54,127 bases of DNA from Chloroflexota bacterium (GCA_026713825.1 JAPONS010000061.1:1-54127), one strand, 5' to 3'. Shown: positions 1-8,547, numbered from the stretch's first letter. Made by a program: numbers and translations. The notes: a model not told the origin generated them from the letters alone.

Positions 1-1
1 C

Positions 2-796
2 GGCCGGTGGGCGGTGGTGTGCGGCGGCGGCGCGCCGAAGGGCACCGCGGCGTTGCCGCCCGTCGAGGGCGTGACCGTCGAGTACCCGGAGCGCCCGGGG
101 CGGAACGGCGCCGACGACCACATCGTGCGGCTGCTGGCAGGGCTGCCCCGGGGCTCGGACGCCCTGCTGTACACGTCGGACCGGAACCTGCGCGAGCGGG
201 CGGCTGCCACGGGCGTCAGGGTCGAGGGCGCCCGCGCGCTGCTGTCGCGGCTGGAGGAGCTTCCGCTGCAAGGGAGCGATTCACAGGATGCGACGGTGGC
301 CACGCAGCCCAGGCTCTCGGTCCGGCCCGCCACGCCCGGCGACGTGCCGCTGGTTCTCGCGTTCATCCGCGGCCTCGCGGAGTACGAGCGGCTGACGCAC
401 CTGGTCGAGGCGACGGAGGAAAGCGTGCGCGCAACGCTGTTCGGCGACGCGCCGAGCGCCGAGGCGCTGCTGGGATTCGTGGACGACACGCCCGCGGGGT
501 TTGCCGTGTACTTCCACACGTACTCGACGTTCCTTGCGCGGCCGGGGCTCTACCTGGAGGACATCTACGTGTCGCCCGAGCATCGCCGGCAAGGGCTTGG
601 ATCGCTGCTGATGCGGCGCGTCGCGGCCATCGCCGTCGAGCGCGGCTGCGGCCGGTTCGAGTGGGCGGCGCTCGACTGGAACACGGATGCCCACCGCTTC
701 TACGAGGGACTCGGCGCGGAAATGCTCTCGGAGTGGCGCCTCTTCCGCATGACGGGCGAGGCGCTGCGCAGGCTGGGCGAGAGAAGTGGAGATTAG
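2..796 (+). CDS. NYN/YacP-like domain fused to GNAT N-acetyltransferase (5' partial)
   Basis: The frame is open from the left edge, so the N-terminus is missing. The first ~90 visible residues look like the end of a YacP-type NYN/PIN-like RNase domain: an acidic ADDHIV motif is followed by TSDRNLRERA. After a short linker a complete GNAT domain begins (RLSVRPATPGD) and runs to the end. It has the acetyl-CoA loop RRQGLGSLLM and a C-terminal NTDAHRFYEGLGAE segment typical of the diamine/SSAT-like group. No stop codon separates the halves, so a fusion is the simplest reading. A GTG at 296, with a weak CAGGA upstream, could also start the acetyltransferase on its own. The GNAT assignment is secure. 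The NYN part is inferred from motifs, and the acyl acceptor is unknown. Confidence 0.75.
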   Translation, partial: GRWAVVCGGGAPKGTAALPPVEGVTVEYPERPGRNGADDHIVRLLAGLPRGSDALLYTSDRNLRERAAATGVRVEGARALLSRLEELPLQGSDSQDATVATQPRLSVRPATPGDVPLVLAFIRGLAEYERLTHLVEATEESVRATLFGDAPSAEALLGFVDDTPAGFAVYFHTYSTFLARPGLYLEDIYVSPEHRRQGLGSLLMRRVAAIAVERGCGRFEWAALDWNTDAHRFYEGLGAEMLSEWRLFRMTGEALRRLGERSGD

Positions 797-798
797 TG

Positions 799-1140
799 AT
801 GGCACGGACCGGCTGGTACAGGGACCACCCGCCGCACTGCACCTGCTACTGGTGCAATGAAGGCCGACGGAAGGCAGGCGACCGCCGGCCGTTCTGGCGT
901 CGATTCGCCCGCATACGCCGCCAACGCCCCACGACGCCGCTGCCGGACTGGGTGCTAGAGGGGCTGGGGGAGCCGACGGCCGAGGAGTCGGGCGGCATCG
1001 CGACGGAGGACCGGCCGGCGCGGGGGGCACGGCCGAGCCGCAGCAAGGGCGGCGTTGGGCGGGTTGTCGTGTGGGCCGTGGTCATCGCGGTGGCGGTTGT
1101 CGCGGGGTGGGTGGCGGCGATGGGGTTTGGGGCTGTGTAG
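799..1140 (+). CDS. Small Cys-rich single-pass membrane protein
   Basis: A 113-aa protein starting 2 bp after the preceding stop, so probably co-transcribed with it. The N-terminus has a compact Cys/His cluster (HPPHCTCYWCNEGRR) that could bind zinc. A charged, low-complexity middle follows, then one C-terminal hydrophobic helix (about residues 87-108) with the pattern VVVWAVVIAVAVVAGWVAAM. The helix and its flanks resemble the membrane segment of the next two genes (GFDRVLLWALLIALAGFGGW), but this protein ends right after the helix and has no CAP domain. It may be a shortened paralogue of those proteins. No function can be assigned. Confidence 0.6.
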   Translation: MARTGWYRDHPPHCTCYWCNEGRRKAGDRRPFWRRFARIRRQRPTTPLPDWVLEGLGEPTAEESGGIATEDRPARGARPSRSKGGVGRVVVWAVVIAVAVVAGWVAAMGFGAV

Positions 1141-1179
1141 GGACGTCACGGGAACGCCAGCTTATTATGGCAATTTGCG

Positions 1180-3081
1180 ATGAATCGTTTTGATAATCGT
1201 GCCGGAAGTGACCTCGTATGGTGCCGCCAATGCGGACGGCAATATACGAGAACGCAATTCCGGTGCCACGGGCACAACGCCAACCAGGCCAAGTGCGGCG
1301 ACCGTCAGTGTGATCGTCCGGCTGTGGGCTACCTTCTTGGCGCAGACCTGACTCTCTATGGCAGTGGAGGCTCTGCACTCCTCTGCGGCCCTCACTTGCT
1401 TGAGCAGAGACGCCGAGGATGGGAAGTCTATATCGTCGATGGCTCGCGATGCCGCCAGTGTGGAGGCACCGGGCAAGTTCAGACCCAGACAGAGGTCGTC
1501 GGTAGCGCCTCCGTTCAATGGCTGCGTTGCCCCCATTGCCAGGGCACGGGGTACGATCCCGACCCGCCTCGTCAGACGCCCCCAAGCCCTCCAACACGTC
1601 AAGCGCCCGCAAGTCCTCCACCGCGCCGCGCTCCTCCCAAGGTTGGCCCCAGCATTGAAGACGCTGTCAGGGACGCTGAACGGCTGCTCCGCCGGAGGCC
1701 GCCGGAACCCCCGCCCGCGCCGCCGGAACCTGTACCCGCCCCGCCCGCGCCACCGGAACCTGCGCCCGCGCCGCCTGCTCGTCCACCCGCGCTGCGGCCG
1801 GAGCCGCCGCGGCAGACGCCTCCGCCCCTTCCGCTGCCTACGCCCGCCAGAGAGGCTCCTCCCGGTGGCGGCTTTGACCGCGTGCTGCTGTGGGCGCTGC
1901 TGATCGCGCTTGCTGGGTTTGGCGGGTGGGTTGTCGCAGACGGCAGGTTTTTGGACGGCGGCGGAAGCGCGGAGACGCCCGTCGCGGCGATCGTGCCGCC
2001 TGTGCCGACGCCCACGCCGACGCCCGCGCCCACTCCTGTCGCAACGCCCCTGCCTGCGCCGACGCCGTCTCCCTCGGCTACGCCGATGCCTGCCCCGCTC
2101 GCCACTGCGCCACCAACGCCCGCGCCGACACCCACGGCGACGGCCCCTGCACCTCCGACGGTCGTGCCGACGATGGCCAGAGACGCCCGGCTGACGCATC
2201 TCCGTCAATTGTCTCTGGAACTCATCAATAGCGATCGCGCAAATGAGGGGCTGCAACTCGTCGTGTTGGGCGACAATCCGGCGGCGCAATTGCACGCTGA
2301 CGAAATGCTCAAGCACAACTATGCCGGCCATTGGTGGGTCAATGGAAGCAAACCATATATGGTGTATTCCCGGACCGGAGGCACAAGCTACGCCTTGGAA
2401 AATGCAGTGGCTGAGGGCTACACGGACCAGAAATGGGCTGCAATGGGGTGTGGCGATTCTCAGGCAAATTGCCATACACCTGTGCCGGAAGCGGCAATCG
2501 AGGACCTGCATCGCGCCATGACTGACTCCGAAGAAGACTCGGGAGGGGTGCGTCGCGACAGAATCCTGGGGCCGGGTCATCGAACGGTCAACATCGGCAT
2601 TGCATGGAATGACCGCCGCGTGGTCTTTGTGCAGCACTTTGAAGGAGGTTCGGCGGAGGCGCTCGGCCCCCCAATTCTCATAGACAAGCGCACCTTGATC
2701 TTTTCCATGGTGAAACGGGAACCGGGGGTCAAGGTTGCGGGCGTGGTCAGCGTTTTCTACGACCCTCCCCCGCAGTCGTTGTCGCCGTCCGCGATCAATG
2801 CGCTCGCGAGCTACTGCACGGGCGGGGGGCCGACTGTGGAGTGCGGAGCGCCGGCGATGCGGGTCCTCCGTAGGCTGGAAGCCGGCCACTTCTATACAGA
2901 TCTGAGTCCCAATGAAATTGTTGCCACGGACTGGCAGGACTCGGATAACGCCTTCACGTTCTCGGCTGAGGTTGGACACCTCATGCAGAAGCCGGGGGTC
3001 TACACCATTGTAGTGTGGCGGGACAGGGGCGACGGGGAGCTTGAGGAGAAGCTGGTGGAGCTTTCAGTGTTTGTGGAGTAG
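1180..3081 (+). CDS. Zinc-finger/TM/CAP-domain surface protein
   Basis: 633 aa with an unusual domain order. Residues ~15-55 hold several CxxC pairs (WCRQCGRQ, KCGDRQCD). Residues ~90-125 hold two DnaJ-type CxxCxGxG knuckles (CRQCGGTG, CPHCQGTG). A Pro-rich linker comes next, then one TM helix near 230-250 and a Pro/Thr/Ala repeat stalk (~265-330). From ~340 there is a CAP/SCP (PR-1-like) domain with LINSDRANEG, LGDNPAAQLHADEML and a GHRTVNIGIAW segment. This predicts a cytoplasmic zinc region and an extracellular CAP domain. The start ATG has no Shine-Dalgarno, but the only in-frame codon boundary upstream is the previous gene's TAG and there is no other NTG, so 1180 is the start. The CAP assignment is firm; the substrate or role is unknown. 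Confidence 0.8.
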   Translation: MNRFDNRAGSDLVWCRQCGRQYTRTQFRCHGHNANQAKCGDRQCDRPAVGYLLGADLTLYGSGGSALLCGPHLLEQRRRGWEVYIVDGSRCRQCGGTGQVQTQTEVVGSASVQWLRCPHCQGTGYDPDPPRQTPPSPPTRQAPASPPPRRAPPKVGPSIEDAVRDAERLLRRRPPEPPPAPPEPVPAPPAPPEPAPAPPARPPALRPEPPRQTPPPLPLPTPAREAPPGGGFDRVLLWALLIALAGFGGWVVADGRFLDGGGSAETPVAAIVPPVPTPTPTPAPTPVATPLPAPTPSPSATPMPAPLATAPPTPAPTPTATAPAPPTVVPTMARDARLTHLRQLSLELINSDRANEGLQLVVLGDNPAAQLHADEMLKHNYAGHWWVNGSKPYMVYSRTGGTSYALENAVAEGYTDQKWAAMGCGDSQANCHTPVPEAAIEDLHRAMTDSEEDSGGVRRDRILGPGHRTVNIGIAWNDRRVVFVQHFEGGSAEALGPPILIDKRTLIFSMVKREPGVKVAGVVSVFYDPPPQSLSPSAINALASYCTGGGPTVECGAPAMRVLRRLEAGHFYTDLSPNEIVATDWQDSDNAFTFSAEVGHLMQKPGVYTIVVWRDRGDGELEEKLVELSVFVE

Positions 3082-3120
3082 GGCAACACTCCCCGCAAGT
3101 TCGGGAGGGAAGGGGCGTTG

Positions 3121-4437
3121 ATGGTGGGCTTGGGCCGGCACAGGGACCGCCAAAGGGCGGACTTGCCGGACGAGATGTGGGATCCGATGCGTAGGCCCAG
3201 AGGGGTATTGAACCGTCAGCCGCAAAAGCGCGACGGCCCCGTTCGCATTCCGCTGCTGCTGCTCTGCATGGCGCTGGCTGCGGCAGTTGGCTGGGTGATA
3301 GGTGATGATGAACTGCAGGCTCGCATCGGAGACATGCCGGACAACATCGCGGACTGGTGGGAAGAGCAGAGCGCATCCTGGGCGGCAATGCCCACACCCA
3401 CCCCGACTCCTGCAGGACCACCCCACCTTCGGCATCTAGAATATAAGCAGCAAATGCTGGGCCTGATCAATGCGGAGCGTGAACGTGCAGGTGTTGGTCT
3501 CGTCACCCTAGGTGATAACAACGCCGCCCAGTTACACGCAGAGTCTGGCTTGAAGCACTGCATCAGTTCCCATTGGGGCGTAGATGGCCTGAAGCCATAC
3601 ATGAGATACACCTTGGCAGGCGGGTATCAGTCCAATGGAGAGAATGGGAGAGGGCTGGACTACTGCATCTCTGCGAGTGATTGGGTGAGGAGCCTCGATA
3701 GCCTTGATGTTGAGGTTGAGGATGCCGTGCGGGGATGGATGGGCAGCCCAGGCCATCGCCGCAACATTCTTGATCCCACGCACCAGAAGGTGAACATCGG
3801 GCTGGCATGGGACCGGTACAACATCAACGCCGTCCAGCACTTTGAAGGCGACTATGTTGTCTATGATGCGTTGCCGGCCATAGCGGGCGGGACCCTCAGC
3901 CTCCAGGGAACGCTCAAAAACGGCGCGGTCATTCGTGGCGAGGACGACTTGGGCGTCCAAGTCTACTTTGACCCGCCGCCGCACCCGCTGACCGCAGGCC
4001 AGCTTTCAAGAACCTACTGCTACACCAACGGGCTGCAAGTCGCCTCATTGCGCCCGCCCTTGACTGGCGGGTGGTTCTACGATACGCACGAGTTCACTCA
4101 GGAGTACGGCCAGTGCCCAGACCCCTACGCTGTACCATTGGATGCATCCGCGCCCGGCTCGCCTGATGAAGCCAGCCTGCACTATGACGCCGCCAAGGCC
4201 GCAAGCGGGTCGCTCCCTCCGGTACTACATACCGTCCCCTGGATCACCGCGCAGACTTGGCGCCTGGGCGGTGATTCCTTCACTGTAACCGCTGACATTA
4301 ACAGCATCCTCAACCAATACGGCCCCGGCGTTTACACCATCGTGGTCTGGGCGCGCCTCATGGGTGACGACAACGTAGTCTCAGAGTATTCCATCTTTCA
4401 CGAGGTCACGCCGCCGGACACGTATTCCTGGCCGTAG
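3121..4437 (+). CDS. Membrane-anchored CAP-domain protein
   Basis: 438 aa, a paralogue of the preceding gene without the long zinc region. A basic N-terminus leads into one TM helix (~residues 40-58, PLLLLCMALAAAVGWVIGD), a short PTPTPTPAG stalk and a CAP/SCP domain from ~residue 103. That domain shows LINAERERAGVGLVTLGDN, SHWGVDGLKPYMRYT, GEN and the C-terminal GHRRNILDPTHQKVNIGLAW motif, closer to consensus than the upstream copy. The remaining ~170 residues align in outline with the upstream protein's C-terminus and end in a VYTIVVWARL strand. A strong GGGAGGGAAGGGG box precedes a TTG-ATG pair at 3118/3121; I chose the ATG. It probably sits outside the membrane. CAP ligands vary, so no activity is assigned. 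Confidence 0.82.
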   Translation: MVGLGRHRDRQRADLPDEMWDPMRRPRGVLNRQPQKRDGPVRIPLLLLCMALAAAVGWVIGDDELQARIGDMPDNIADWWEEQSASWAAMPTPTPTPAGPPHLRHLEYKQQMLGLINAERERAGVGLVTLGDNNAAQLHAESGLKHCISSHWGVDGLKPYMRYTLAGGYQSNGENGRGLDYCISASDWVRSLDSLDVEVEDAVRGWMGSPGHRRNILDPTHQKVNIGLAWDRYNINAVQHFEGDYVVYDALPAIAGGTLSLQGTLKNGAVIRGEDDLGVQVYFDPPPHPLTAGQLSRTYCYTNGLQVASLRPPLTGGWFYDTHEFTQEYGQCPDPYAVPLDASAPGSPDEASLHYDAAKAASGSLPPVLHTVPWITAQTWRLGGDSFTVTADINSILNQYGPGVYTIVVWARLMGDDNVVSEYSIFHEVTPPDTYSWP

Positions 4438-4446
4438 TTGATCCCC

Positions 4447-5712
4447 CTACCCCCGCACCACCCGCCCCGGCGCGCGGCTCAGCCACACCAGCAGCGCCGT
4501 GATGAGCCAGAACACCAGCACCATGAGGAACGCCGCGTTGTAGTCGCCGCGCCAGGCGTGCAGTCGCTCCAGCGCGAGCGGCGCGATGCCCGCCGCGAGG
4601 TTCATCGGCATCCACATCATCCCTCGGATTGCGCCGATGTGCTGCCGGCCGAAGTAGATGGGTGTCAGGATGGCCTGCAGCTGGAAGAATGAGCCCATGG
4701 TCAATCCCTGCGCCACCGCCCACACCAGCAGCATCGCCTCGTTCTTGATGAGCAGGATGATCACGACGCCGACGGCAGACAGGAGCATCTGCACGGCAAA
4801 GACCGGTCGCACCTCGAACCTCGACGCGAGGTAGCCCCACACGAAGCGCGAGCTCACGGAGAAGACGCCGAACACGAAGACGCCGAAGGCCGCAGTCGCC
4901 GCGTCGAAGCCGATCTCGCGGAAGTAGGGCACCCAGTGCGACTGGTAGCCCGGGAAGCCGAACATGCCAACGAATGCCGCAATGGTCAGGAGCCAGAAGG
5001 CTTGCGTCCGCAATGCCTGCTTGGCCGTCAGGCCGGTGTCGTAGTTGGCCGGGCGCTCCGGGCCTCGAGTGGGCGGCGGGGCGGCGTCGCCGTCGGGCAG
5101 GAGGCCCATGTCCTCGGGCTGCGAACGGACCAGGAACGTGAGCGGCAGCATGACCACCAGGATGCTCAGGCCGCTCCACAGCCACGCGTCGCGCCAGCCG
5201 AGCCACGCGATGAGCGCCGTCAGCACGACAGGAAACGCCAGTACCCCCATGGGCGGGCCGACCTGGAACCACGTCATTGCGGCGGCGCGGCGGCGGACGA
5301 ACCACTTGACCGCGATGGCCTCCAGGACGACGGGGCTCGCCAGCGCGGTGCCCGCCGCCCCGACGATGCCGTACCAGAGGACAAAGTGGAAGGGGGTCTC
5401 CGCCCACTTCACCATGATGAACGAGAGGGCCATGAGCACGGCGCCCACGGGCATGATGGCGCGCGGGGCCCATCGGTGTTCGGCGAGCGGGCCGAGCGTC
5501 GCGCCGGCGATGCCGCCCGCCATCATCCGCAGCGACAACGTGCCGAAGATGAGCGACGCGCTCCAGCCCAGCTCGTCCCGCATGGGTATGTAGAAGACGC
5601 CCGCGGCGAAAGATGCCCCGCCGACGGCGTAGAAGCCCTGCACGGCGGCCACGACCACCTGCCACCAGCCGAAGAAGAATCGCGGGGCGGTTGTGGTCGC
5701 GGGAGCGGTCAT
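4447..5712 (-). CDS. MFS transporter (oxalate/formate- or monocarboxylate-like)
   Basis: 421-aa, twelve-helix major facilitator. It opens with FFFGWWQVVVAAVQG, has the cytoplasmic loop WFVRRRAAAMTW and the central-loop signature VRSQPEDMGLLPDGD shared with the two other MFS genes here. The start at 5712 follows a GGAGG box with 3-bp spacing; the upstream ATG at 5742 has no box. The gene converges on the CAP-domain gene with 9 bp between them. Its 5' side faces the palindromic repeat block at 5870-6019. The oxalate/formate-antiporter-like clade is inferred from overall motifs; the substrate is probably a small organic acid but is not determined. Confidence 0.85.
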   Translation of the reverse strand: MTAPATTTAPRFFFGWWQVVVAAVQGFYAVGGASFAAGVFYIPMRDELGWSASLIFGTLSLRMMAGGIAGATLGPLAEHRWAPRAIMPVGAVLMALSFIMVKWAETPFHFVLWYGIVGAAGTALASPVVLEAIAVKWFVRRRAAAMTWFQVGPPMGVLAFPVVLTALIAWLGWRDAWLWSGLSILVVMLPLTFLVRSQPEDMGLLPDGDAAPPPTRGPERPANYDTGLTAKQALRTQAFWLLTIAAFVGMFGFPGYQSHWVPYFREIGFDAATAAFGVFVFGVFSVSSRFVWGYLASRFEVRPVFAVQMLLSAVGVVIILLIKNEAMLLVWAVAQGLTMGSFFQLQAILTPIYFGRQHIGAIRGMMWMPMNLAAGIAPLALERLHAWRGDYNAAFLMVLVFWLITALLVWLSRAPGRVVRG

Positions 5713-5869
5713 GGTCCTCCAGAGGAGTATCGGGTTGCCCAAAGCACGAGTGTAGCAGATATGCCCGCGATGGCCCTGACACGGGCCCGTTGCGCGAGAG
5801 CGGCATGCGCCGATACCGTGGTCTCACGCCGTCGTGCCGACCGCGGGTCGCAGAGGGGAGGGGGTGCAA

Positions 5870-6019
5870 ATTCTTGGAACTATTCAAATCGTAGCTGGGA
5901 GTCCGATGGTCAGCTACGCATTGATTCGGAAACAATCCCGGTCGCAGCTAGGGATTGTTTCCGATTGTTTCCCGATCCAAGGTACAGATTGTTCCAAAAC
6001 AATGCCGAAAAACCAGCTA
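5870..6019. repeat. Tandem palindromic repeats, locus A
   Basis: The 372-bp gap 5713-6084 has no gene. It carries about four degenerate copies of a ~34-bp unit built on a palindrome ATTGTT-N4/5-AACAAT followed by a TAGCTG/CAGCTA tag. Copies start near 5870, 5920, 5954 and 5988, and the last three are exactly 34 bp apart. GAAACAATCCC at 5928-5938 is the exact complement of GGGATTGTTTC at 5951-5961, so the block can also form a larger hairpin. The same unit occurs at 37586-37680 and more loosely at 33073-33144. Confidence 0.75.
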
Positions 6020-6084
6020 CGGGGTGACGATTGACCCGGCAAACAATGCGCTGGCCGTCGATGGCCGGAGCCGCGAGCGCCGCG

Positions 6085-6702
6085 CTAGTTGATGGGCTCG
6101 GTCATCCGCAGCCGCAGGTACTCCTGGAACTTGCTCTCCAGCCCGGGGTTGGACTGGAAGGCGCCCCGGCGCGCGGTGGTGATGGTGGTGCTGGAGCGCT
6201 GCTGCACCCCCCGCGAGATCATGCAGTAGTGGATGGCCTCCACCACGACGATCACCCCCAGCGGGTCGAGGCTGTCGTCGATGGCGCGGGCGATCTGCTG
6301 CGTCATGCGCTCCTGCACCTGCAGCCGCCGCGCAAAGACCTCGACCACGCGGGACAGCTTGGAGAGGCCGGTGATGACACGGCTCCGCCCGTTGGGGATG
6401 TAGGCCAGGTGCACCACCCCGCGAAAGGGCGCGATGTGGTGCTCGCAGGTGGACGTGAACTGGATGTTGTCCTGGATGATCATGTCGTCGGAGCCCTGCG
6501 GGAAGTCGTCCTCGTCGAGCTGGAAGATCACCTTCAGGTGGTCGTGGGCCAACTCCTCGGAGCCCTGCGTGTAGGTGAGGAGGGCGTCGGCCCAGCGCTC
6601 CGGCGTCCGGCGCAGCCCCTCGCGATCGGGGTCCTCGCCCAGGATCTCCAGCACCTGCCGGAGCAGCGGCATCAGGCATTCGATACGTTCCTGTCGGTCC
6701 AT
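6085..6702 (-). CDS. folE: GTP cyclohydrolase I
   Basis: 205 aa, near full family length. It converts GTP to 7,8-dihydroneopterin triphosphate, the entry step to folate, pterins and 7-deazaguanines. Family hallmarks: EGLRRTPERWADALL (~28-42), the zinc/catalytic segment STCEHHIAPFRG with Cys86 and His89, GLSKLSRVVEVFARRLQVQERMT, and HYCMISRGVQ supplying the third zinc ligand at Cys160. The start at 6702 is 7 bp after the queC stop, so it is the last gene of a queD-queC-folE operon. This is a logical set, because FolE makes the precursor that QueD consumes. Confidence 0.97.
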   Translation of the reverse strand: MDRQERIECLMPLLRQVLEILGEDPDREGLRRTPERWADALLTYTQGSEELAHDHLKVIFQLDEDDFPQGSDDMIIQDNIQFTSTCEHHIAPFRGVVHLAYIPNGRSRVITGLSKLSRVVEVFARRLQVQERMTQQIARAIDDSLDPLGVIVVVEAIHYCMISRGVQQRSSTTITTARRGAFQSNPGLESKFQEYLRLRMTEPIN

Positions 6703-6709
6703 GCGGGTG

Positions 6710-7360
6710 TCATTCCTTTGCGTAGGCTGTCTTGTCCGGCACGCCGGCCTCGACGAAGGCCTCCCGGCGCTCGCGGCACTTGTTGCAGTCGCCGCAGTGC
6801 CGCCCCTCGGACGGCGCGATGCAGGTGAGGCTGAGCTCCAGCGGCAGGTGGCTGTGGGTGCGGATGAGCTGCGACTTGCTGCCGCCCCGGTACGGCGTCT
6901 CGACGATGACCCGGTGCCCAAGCCCCTGCGACAGCACCGAGGCGTAGCTCTCGAAGAATGAGGGCGTGGCGTCGGGGAAGGGGTTGCCGCCCAGCGTGCC
7001 GATGGCGATGCGCGAGACACCGTGGGTGCTGCACCAGACTGCGGCCAGTCCGAGCAGGAGGATGTTGCGTCCCGGCAGGAACACGGCCTCGTCCGGCGCC
7101 TGGTAGCCGGGGACGTCCTTGCCCGTCACGCTCCAGTGGCGGCCGTAGACGTTGCGAACGGGGATGCTGAGCGTCGTCACGGGGCGCACGTTCGGGTTGC
7201 CGAGGGCCTTGACGAAGGCGACCAGCGCCGCGTGTTCGGCGTCCTCCCATGCGAGGCCCTTGCGCACGTAGATGGGCGTGACGATGGCGTCCTCGGCCAT
7301 GTCCGCAACGAGGATACAGCTATCGAGGCCGCCGCTGGCCAGGGCTGCTACGTCGTCCAG
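6710..7360 (-). CDS. queC: 7-cyano-7-deazaguanine synthase, apparent CTG start
   Basis: 216 aa. QueC makes preQ0 from 7-carboxy-7-deazaguanine with ATP and ammonia. The C-terminus shows the zinc cluster CIAPSEGRHCGDCNKCRER. The obvious ATG at 7300 would remove the ATP-binding P-loop, but the reading continues upstream through SGGLDS at residues 9-14, so the true start lies further 5'. Between the queD TAG (7364-7366) and the P-loop the only NTG codons are CTG. The first, at 7358-7360, sits 8 bp after a GGGAGG box and gives the normal N-terminal length. queD and queC are in the same frame, separated only by that TAG. QueC identity is secure; the CTG start is an inference. Confidence 0.9.
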   Translation of the reverse strand: MDDVAALASGGLDSCILVADMAEDAIVTPIYVRKGLAWEDAEHAALVAFVKALGNPNVRPVTTLSIPVRNVYGRHWSVTGKDVPGYQAPDEAVFLPGRNILLLGLAAVWCSTHGVSRIAIGTLGGNPFPDATPSFFESYASVLSQGLGHRVIVETPYRGGSKSQLIRTHSHLPLELSLTCIAPSEGRHCGDCNKCRERREAFVEAGVPDKTAYAKE

Positions 7361-7363
7361 TGT

Positions 7364-7774
7364 CTAATCCTCCCGGTAGACTGCATAGCTCGACGGGGTC
7401 TCCCACAGGCGGACCTCCGTCAGGGGCAGGCCGTTCTCCCGCGCCTGCTCGAAGATGTGCCTGGCGATGTTCTCGGCCGTCGGGTTCACGTCGAGGAGGT
7501 ACAGGGGCTCGCCCAGCTCCGACAGCGCGGGAATGACCGGGTCGTCGCGGCGGAGGAGCATCTTGTGGTCCAGGTGCTCGTCGACCCAGCCCTTGACGAT
7601 GTCGCGGACCTCCGTGAAGTCGCGCACCATGCCGAGGCGGTCGAGGGTGCCGGACTCAAGGTCGACCTCGATCAGGCCGTTGTGGCCGTGGAGCTGCTTG
7701 CACTTGCCGTCGTACTCCAGCAGGCGGTGGCCGTAGCAGAAGTCGATGGTCTTGGTGATCCTGTGCCGCGCCAT
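7364..7774 (-). CDS. queD: 6-carboxytetrahydropterin synthase (QueD/PTPS family)
   Basis: 136 aa, standard QueD length. It turns dihydroneopterin triphosphate into 6-carboxytetrahydropterin. The zinc ligands are visible as His16 in CYGHRL and His29/His31 in QLHGHNG, with the catalytic Cys25 just ahead (KCKQLHGH). The C-terminus has the family motif VRLWETPSSYAVY. It lies between an SDR (9 bp upstream) and queC (directly after the stop). No queE lies in the window, so the 7-carboxy-7-deazaguanine step must be encoded elsewhere. Confidence 0.95.
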   Translation of the reverse strand: MARHRITKTIDFCYGHRLLEYDGKCKQLHGHNGLIEVDLESGTLDRLGMVRDFTEVRDIVKGWVDEHLDHKMLLRRDDPVIPALSELGEPLYLLDVNPTAENIARHIFEQARENGLPLTEVRLWETPSSYAVYRED

Positions 7775-7782
7775 GGCGCCTC

Positions 7783-8547
7783 CTATGCCAGGGGACCCGG
7801 GCCCGCCAGGTGCCGCCCTGCGTCAACGCGGATGGTTTCGCCGGTGATGGTCTCGCTCTTGAGCAGCGTGATGAGCAGGTCCGCAATCTCGTCGGCCGAC
7901 GACTCGCGGCGCAGGGGAGCCTGCGCAATGATGTCGTCGCGCCACTCCGCCTCGGTGATGTCCTCCGGGCGCATCGTCGGTCCGGGCGCCACGGCGTTGA
8001 CGAGGATGCCGTGCGACGCCAGCTCAGTGGCAAAGGCCTTGGTCATGAACTGTACCGCGGACTTGGCCGTCAGGTAGGGGAGGCACTCACGGTAGGGCGT
8101 CTCGCCGGCGGCCCAGTCGCCGAAGAGGACGATGTGGCCGCGCGTGGGCCCGGCGTTGAGCGCCATGGCGCGGGCGGCGTGCACGGCCAGCAGATAGCTC
8201 CCCTTCGCCGTGCTCATCGCGTGGTCCCAGGCGACGGAGTCCAGCAAGGGCAGCGGCACGCGGGGGAAGTCGGAGGCCAGGTTGACAACGAAATTGAGGT
8301 TTCCAAGGGTGGCGACGGACTGTTCCACCATCGCCTGCACATCGGCCTCGTGGCTCAGGTCGCCCTGCACGGTGAAGGCCATCGATCCCGTTCCTGCCAG
8401 GGAATCACGCAGGGCCTCAGCCTCCGATGCGGAACTCCGGTAGCCGATGGCGAGGTTGATGCCTTCCTGCGCCATGCGGCGCGCGACCACGGCGCCGACG
8501 CGCCGCGCGCCCACGATGAGCGCGCCTTTGCCCTGCAGGGTTATCAA
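7783..8547 (-). CDS. Short-chain dehydrogenase, possibly pteridine reductase-like
   Basis: About 254 aa of SDR fold. The cofactor loop reads VGARRVGAVVARR rather than the classical TGxxxGIG; the GARRVG form is seen in the pteridine-reductase/FolM group. The catalytic YxxxK is present (PYLTAKSAVQFMTKA). The C-terminus ends GETIRVDAGRHLAG, typical of SDRs. Lying directly upstream of queD-queC-folE, it may reduce a dihydropterin, but this rests on context and loop similarity only. The start is uncertain: the frame is open to 8694. I chose TTG 8547 because GGAG lies 8 bp before it and the SDR fold begins a few residues later. Confidence 0.8.
   Translation of the reverse strand: MITLQGKGALIVGARRVGAVVARRMAQEGINLAIGYRSSASEAEALRDSLAGTGSMAFTVQGDLSHEADVQAMVEQSVATLGNLNFVVNLASDFPRVPLPLLDSVAWDHAMSTAKGSYLLAVHAARAMALNAGPTRGHIVLFGDWAAGETPYRECLPYLTAKSAVQFMTKAFATELASHGILVNAVAPGPTMRPEDITEAEWRDDIIAQAPLRRESSADEIADLLITLLKSETITGETIRVDAGRHLAGPGPLA

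Noticed and set aside
1165-2979. A 604-codon minus-strand frame opposite the CAP gene
   Set aside because: Arg/Gly-rich low complexity with no domain, antisense to a convincing gene.
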